The notes beneath the pieces are model-generated. The model saw nothing but the letters and a program-made list of their open reading frames with translations, ran no database searches and was not told where the DNA came from. 7,086 nucleotides of DNA from VBKO01 sp036393835 (GTDB taxonomy: Bacteria; Myxococcota; Myxococcia; Myxococcales; 40CM-4-68-19): positions 1 to 7,086 of the forward strand of contig DASWGI010000391.1 of the NCBI GenBank assembly GCA_036393835.1, written 5' to 3'. The position numbers and the translations under genes are program-made. Position 1 is the stretch's first letter. Every line of letters starts with the position of its first letter. Below, piece after piece: positions 6,427 to 7,086 of the stretch.

Positions 6427-6446
6427 TGCGCGCGCATGCGTAGGCT
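6427..6446 (+). promoter_or_regulatory. Palindromes and -10-like element before the DUF2795 gene
   Basis: A perfect 10-bp palindrome TGCGCGCGCA (6427-6436) overlaps a second palindrome CGCATGCG (6433-6440). TAGGCT (6441-6446) follows immediately and ends 6 nt before the ATG at 6453. The spacing would put the transcription start at or next to the ATG, consistent with a leaderless transcript. No good Shine-Dalgarno is present upstream of this gene, which fits that idea. The -35 region is not recognisable, and alternating GC is easy to obtain by chance here. Confidence 0.25.
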
Positions 6447-6452
6447 GCCCCC

Positions 6453-6758
6453 ATGGCCAGAGGCATCGGAGAGAACCCAGCCCGTAGCCCCGCAGCGCAC
6501 CTGCAGGCGCTGGAGTATCCCGCCACCCGCGACGAGATCGTGCAGACTGCCGCCGACAACGACGCGCCGGTCGAGGTGATCAACTTCCTCAAGTCGCTTC
6601 CCAAGCCGCGCTACGACTCCTACGAGGAGGCGCTGCGCGACTTCGCCGAGGCCGAGCGCCGCTTCGGCCTCGGCAACCTCGCCGAGGACGGGCGCAGCCG
6701 CGAGGACCTCGGCAAGAAAGCGATCGAATCCCCCGACGCCCCCACCCACCACCCCTGA
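6453..6758 (+). CDS. DUF2795 domain-containing protein
   Basis: Small soluble protein of 101 residues without signal peptide or TM segment. Residues about 18-60 match DUF2795: LEYPATRDEIVQTAADNDAP at 20-39, then VEVINFLKSLPKPRYDSYEE at 40-59. This is a short helical module with the typical YPA-x-K/R-x-E and LP-x-x-x-Y signatures. The following helix (ALRDFAEAERRFGL) and a polar tail rich in Asp/Pro/His complete the protein. The function of DUF2795 is not established. It is the only plus-strand gene in the window, transcribed away from the CsgG cassette and towards the convergent gene at the right edge. The ATG lacks a clear Shine-Dalgarno, and the upstream -10-like TAGGCT suggests possible leaderless expression. 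Codon use (strong G/C third-position preference) agrees with the neighbours. Confidence 0.9.
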   Translation: MARGIGENPARSPAAHLQALEYPATRDEIVQTAADNDAPVEVINFLKSLPKPRYDSYEEALRDFAEAERRFGLGNLAEDGRSREDLGKKAIESPDAPTHHP

Positions 6759-6771
6759 CCTTCCGCGAGCA

Positions 6772-6925
6772 GGACCAAAAGCGTTTCAAGGGAGCGCGGA
6801 AGATCGGGAAGCGCGGAAGTAGATGGGGTTTCGCTCGTTCGAGCGCGAGCGCCCGCTCGAGCACTTGAAACAGAAATCTTCCGCGCTTCCGTCCCTTCCG
6901 CGCTCCCCTGAAACGTTTTTAGTCC
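6772..6925. repeat. Long imperfect inverted repeat in convergent intergenic gap
   Basis: Two 48-nt arms, 6772-6819 and 6878-6925, are reverse complements at 41 of 48 positions with no gaps; four of the seven mismatches are clustered at 6803-6806. The loop is 58 nt and contains its own perfect hairpin (CGCTCG-TT-CGAGCG, 6832-6845) and the palindrome GCTCGAGC (6855-6862). The outer ends are GGACCAAAA on the left and TTTTTAGTCC on the right. It occupies most of the 184-bp space between two convergent genes, 13 bp after one stop codon and 17 bp before the other. It may be a REP/BIME-like or MITE-like intergenic element. No target-site duplication was seen directly flanking it. Confidence 0.85.
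6772..6925. terminator. Candidate bidirectional terminator formed by the inverted repeat
   Basis: The stem would form in RNA from either strand. Near its base it carries an A-run on the left (6777-6780) and a T-run on the right (6916-6920), so each transcript meets a U-run at the 3' side of its stem. It lies exactly between two convergent genes, where a shared terminator would be expected. The stem is much longer than a usual intrinsic terminator and has a large loop, so termination may be incidental to another role. Confidence 0.4.
6793..6904. repeat. Four copies of 10-mer AGCGCGGAAG in 17-nt phased pairs
   Basis: AGCGCGGAAG occurs at 6793-6802 and 6810-6819 on the plus strand, and as its complement CTTCCGCGCT at 6878-6887 and 6895-6904. 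Within each arm the two copies are 17 nt apart. An 8-nt partial copy, CTTCCGCG, lies at 6760-6767 directly after the DUF2795 stop codon. The arrangement is two direct repeats nested inside each arm of the larger inverted repeat. Confidence 0.8.
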
Positions 6926-6942
6926 ACGACCGCGGCGAGCCG

Positions 6943-7086
6943 TTACTTGGGTTCGGGGACGCCGCGGGGGGGTTCGCCGATCTTGCCGGCGGGAGGTTGG
7001 TATTCGGGGGCGGGTTCCTCGAGCTGGGCGGGGATGTCGCTGCCGAAGGGAGCGCCGGCCGGAGTGGCGAGCGGGAAGCGGGTCGC
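6943..7086 (-). CDS. C-terminal end of an unidentified protein, proline-rich
   Basis: A frame enters from the right edge on the minus strand and ends at TAA (6943-6945), giving 47 visible residues. The sequence begins ATRFPLATPAGAPFGSDIPA and continues with Pro/Glu-rich PAPEYQPPAGK and GEPPRGVPEPK. Nearly every codon ends in G or C, as in the neighbouring genes, and the frame stops just outside the inverted repeat, which supports a real coding end. The proline-rich tail is probably disordered. Nothing visible identifies a family; the gene start and any domain lie outside the window. Confidence 0.6.
   Translation of the reverse strand, partial: ATRFPLATPAGAPFGSDIPAQLEEPAPEYQPPAGKIGEPPRGVPEPK

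Noticed and set aside
5030..6604. A 524-codon minus-strand frame ending with the PEGA-like protein
   Set aside because: Only its last 98 codons are real. The rest overlaps the CsgG gene in another frame and is low-complexity. The internal ATG at 5326 has a good Shine-Dalgarno and a signal peptide.
6760..6925. CRISPR array
   Set aside because: The repeated word is only 10 nt, occurs in opposite orientations and lies in an inverted-repeat layout. There are no regular spacers of the needed length.
6772..6925. Insertion sequence or MITE with target-site duplication
   Set aside because: The inverted arms fit, but no direct repeat abuts both ends (GCGAGC occurs on both sides but not adjacent to the element) and there is no transposase. 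Kept as an unclassified repeat.

Overview
This 7.1-kb window is very GC-rich, almost wholly coding, and comes from a Gram-negative bacterium. Four consecutive lipobox-bearing proteins and a CsgG-type protein imply an outer membrane. The ADOP-type (MacB/FtsX) permease, a DUF2795 protein and the strong GC3 bias point to Myxococcota or Acidobacteriota. That placement is inference, since no rRNA or other marker gene is present.

Layout from right to left. Most genes are on the minus strand. (1) 6943-7086 is the C-terminal end of an unidentified minus-strand protein with a proline-rich tail. (2) 6759-6942 is a convergent intergenic gap, filled almost entirely by a long imperfect inverted repeat (6772-6925) that carries four copies of one 10-mer. 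(3) 6453-6758 is the only plus-strand gene, a 101-aa DUF2795 protein. (4) 6289-6452 is a divergent promoter region. (5) 6288-3910 is a tightly packed minus-strand cassette of four predicted lipoproteins: a CsgG-family protein, a small PEGA-like protein, a DUF4810 protein and a DUF799/GNA1162-like protein. They are joined by a 4-nt overlap, a 2-nt gap and a 4-nt overlap. (6) 3785-3909 is a 125-bp junction with a perfect 8-bp hairpin and a dyad/direct-repeat cluster. (7) 3784 to beyond base 1 is a minus-strand ABC operon: a MacA/HlyD-like periplasmic adaptor, a MacB/LolD-type ATPase and an ADOP-type permease cut off by the left edge.

How the parts may work together. CsgG, DUF4810 and DUF799 proteins are a recurring lipoprotein trio in Gram-negative bacteria; here a fourth, PEGA-like lipoprotein sits between the first two. 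All four have Ala directly after the lipidated Cys, which fits outer-membrane sorting under the E. coli Lol rule. The ABC module lies immediately downstream on the same strand. It has an adaptor but no TolC-like channel in view, so a functional link between the two cassettes is possible but unproven.

Many long alternative reading frames exist in this GC-rich DNA, including frames of 500-880 codons antisense to the real genes. They lack any recognisable protein family and were discarded.
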